A DNA stretch of 64,000 nucleotides, taken from positions 310,001-374,000 of the forward strand of contig NZ_CP042176.1 of NCBI RefSeq assembly GCF_005937885.2, in the 5' to 3' direction. The translations under genes were made by a program, and so were the position numbers. Below are positions 62,923 through 64,000 of the stretch, piece after piece. Positions within the stretch are counted from its first letter, which is position 1, and each line of letters opens with the position of its first letter. The notes beneath the pieces were generated by a model. It ran no database searches, was not told where the DNA came from, and was given only the letters and a program-made list of their open reading frames with translations. Source of the DNA: Bradyrhizobium sp. KBS0727 (GTDB lineage: Bacteria > Pseudomonadota > Alphaproteobacteria > Rhizobiales > Xanthobacteraceae).

Positions 62923-63762
62923 ATGTTTGAAAAAGGCCTGCTGGCGGGGAAGCGGATTTTGGTCACCGGCGGCGGCTCCGGGCTCGGGGCCGCGATGGGG
63001 CGCCGCTTCGTCGAACTCGGCGCCGAGCTGATCATTTGCGGCCGCCGGCTCGAACTGCTGGAGGCGACCGCGGCGCAGATGCGCAGCGAAATCGGCGGCA
63101 AGGTTTCGGTGGCGCGATGCGATATCCGCGACGGCGCCGCGGTCGACGCCATGATGGATACGGTCTGGGGCGAGGCGCCAATTGACGTGCTGGTCAACAA
63201 CGCCGCCGCGACCTTCATCGCGCAGACCGAACATTTGTCGTTCCGGGCCGCGGATGCGATCCTGGCGCCGACGCTGCATGGCACGATGTATTGCACGCTT
63301 GCCGCCGGCAAGCGCTGGATCGAGGGCAAGCACAAGGGCGTGGTGCTGAGCATTCTGTCGACCTCGACCATCACCGGGCGGGCCTTCACGGTGCCGTCGG
63401 CGATGGCAAAGACCGCCGTGCTGGCGATGACCAGGAGCCTTGCGGTGGAATGGGGCCCGAAGGGCATCCGCACGGTCGCGATCGCGCCGGGAGCCTTTCC
63501 GACGCCGGGCGCGGCGGGCCAGTTGCGGCCGGAGGGCCGCGACGAAAGCTGGGCGCATCGCAATCCGCTCGGTCGCGCCGGTGAACACAGCGAACTCGCC
63601 AATCTGGCGAGCTTCCTGATTTCCGACCAGGCCGGCTACATCAATGGCGAGATGGTGGTGCAGGACGGCGGCTCGCATTTGCGCAGTTCCGGCGCGGAGG
63701 ATCTGCTGCAATGGACCGAAGCGCAGTGGGAGAAGCAGCGCGCCGGCCGCGCCGGTGGCTGA
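62923..63762 (+). CDS. SDR family oxidoreductase, 2,4-dienoyl-CoA reductase (DECR)-like
   Basis: A 279-residue SDR. The start MFEKGLLAGKRILVTGGGSGLG is chosen because GGGAG lies 8 bases before it. VTGGGSGLGAAMGRRF binds NADPH, GRRLELLEATAAQM suggests NADP preference, and VNNAAATF is conserved. At the catalytic position the usual YxxxK is replaced: FTVPSAMAKTAVLAMTRSLAVEWG keeps the Lys but has Ser where Tyr is expected. This is the pattern of eukaryotic-type 2,4-dienoyl-CoA reductases (DECR1), whose catalytic Tyr is elsewhere. PGAFPTPGAAG follows. It would help degrade unsaturated fatty acids; the enoyl-CoA hydratase at 39.6 kb may be in the same pathway (inference). Confidence 0.9.
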   Translation: MFEKGLLAGKRILVTGGGSGLGAAMGRRFVELGAELIICGRRLELLEATAAQMRSEIGGKVSVARCDIRDGAAVDAMMDTVWGEAPIDVLVNNAAATFIAQTEHLSFRAADAILAPTLHGTMYCTLAAGKRWIEGKHKGVVLSILSTSTITGRAFTVPSAMAKTAVLAMTRSLAVEWGPKGIRTVAIAPGAFPTPGAAGQLRPEGRDESWAHRNPLGRAGEHSELANLASFLISDQAGYINGEMVVQDGGSHLRSSGAEDLLQWTEAQWEKQRAGRAGG

Positions 63763-63949
63763 GTTCGCAGGCTGTGTAAAGCTTCCGCTAAAAGGTTTTG
63801 CTAAGAAGACTTGCATCAGAACGCGGACGTCGCGGCGGGTCAGCCGGTAACTGCCTTCCCAAAAAGGCATTTCCCGGCTATCCATGCTTGGCGGCACGGT
63901 GCGCCGCTGGGCCATCTTCCAGTCACAATGATAAGGGAATCAGTCGCCC

Positions 63950-64000
63950 GTGCGGGGAACACTGACATCTCTGATTGCTGCAGCTGTGTTGTGCGGGGTG
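63950..64000 (+). CDS. Start of an exported protein, truncated by the window end
   Basis: GTG with AAGGGA 10 bases upstream opens a frame of 17 codons running off the window: (M)RGTLTSLIAAAVLCGV. A single Arg followed by hydrophobic and Ala-rich residues is typical of a signal peptide. Nothing more can be said about the product. A frame from the ATG at 63928 exists but reads cysteine-rich, non-signal sequence and is less likely. Confidence 0.45.
   Translation, partial: MRGTLTSLIAAAVLCGV

Overview
The window looks like chromosomal DNA of an alphaproteobacterium of the Bradyrhizobium/Rhodopseudomonas/Nitrobacter group (order Hyphomicrobiales). The grounds are the GC-rich composition, the gene order gpsA-tsaD / hemD-Mic60-like-hemY-like, the long isocitrate lyase with a divergent ScfR/RamB-type regulator, and several families of palindromic intergenic repeats (GTCATTCCGGGGCG...CCCCGGAATGAC, GTCATGSCCGG...CCGGSCATGAC, GTTTTCGAGCGAAGTGG...) typical of that group. 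No rRNA, CRISPR array, transposase, integrase or phage gene was seen. The genus is an inference from these features; no database was searched.

Layout. 1-7.5 kb: end of an MFS transporter, purH, a heparinase II/III-like gene, rsmB, a small SDH assembly factor (SDHAF4/DUF1674), a thermonuclease-like protein and an L,D-transpeptidase. 7.8-14.4 kb: acs, a type IB DNA topoisomerase, an SRPBCC protein, a class III nucleotide cyclase, an EVE-domain protein and an exported HAD protein. 14.4-20.6 kb: the conserved gpsA-tsaD operon facing away from hemD, a Mic60/mitofilin-like protein and a HemY-like TPR membrane protein, ending in tRNA-Thr(CGT). 20.6-24.9 kb: an accessory segment directly after that tRNA, holding a LysR regulator divergent from a membrane fatty-acid-hydroxylase/sterol-desaturase-like gene, a severed reading frame, a 43-codon ORF, a bacterioferritin-associated ferredoxin and a coniferyl-aldehyde-type dehydrogenase. 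25-28.2 kb: the ScfR/RamB-like regulator and aceA around a shared operator region. 28.2-36.8 kb: polysaccharide deacetylase, two small exported Cys-rich proteins, an MFS exporter, an exported alpha/beta hydrolase, a cytochrome P450 and a second class III cyclase. 37-46.6 kb: TerB-like protein, SDR, glutamine amidotransferase, enoyl-CoA hydratase, tRNA-Ala(CGC), the yggT-DUF167-folD operon, M20 peptidase, ppa, GNAT and an alpha/beta hydrolase. 46.6-51.4 kb: DCC protein, a beta-lactamase-like serine hydrolase, an Rrf2 regulator divergent from an epoxide-hydrolase-like gene, and an amine oxidase. 51.4-64 kb: typA, a Crp/Fnr regulator, a single-domain response regulator, phoD, two TAXI-type binding proteins (one membrane-tethered with a cytosolic tail), a pterin dehydratase, a DUF1232 protein, a Sel1-type membrane protein, a quinone oxidoreductase, a DECR-type SDR and the first codons of a further exported protein.

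Most genes are housekeeping or central metabolism: purine and folate one-carbon metabolism (purH, folD), the acetate/glyoxylate pathway (acs, aceA and its regulator), heme synthesis coupled to inner-membrane organisation (hemD, Mic60-like, HemY-like), tRNA and rRNA modification (tsaD, rsmB) and phosphate chemistry (ppa, phoD). The points most worth a second look are the module boundaries behind tRNA-Thr, two clear operator arrays (ScfR/aceA and Rrf2/epoxide hydrolase), the membrane-tethered TAXI protein, the tRNA-Ala 3' end shared with a repeat hairpin, and compensatory changes inside the palindromic repeats.
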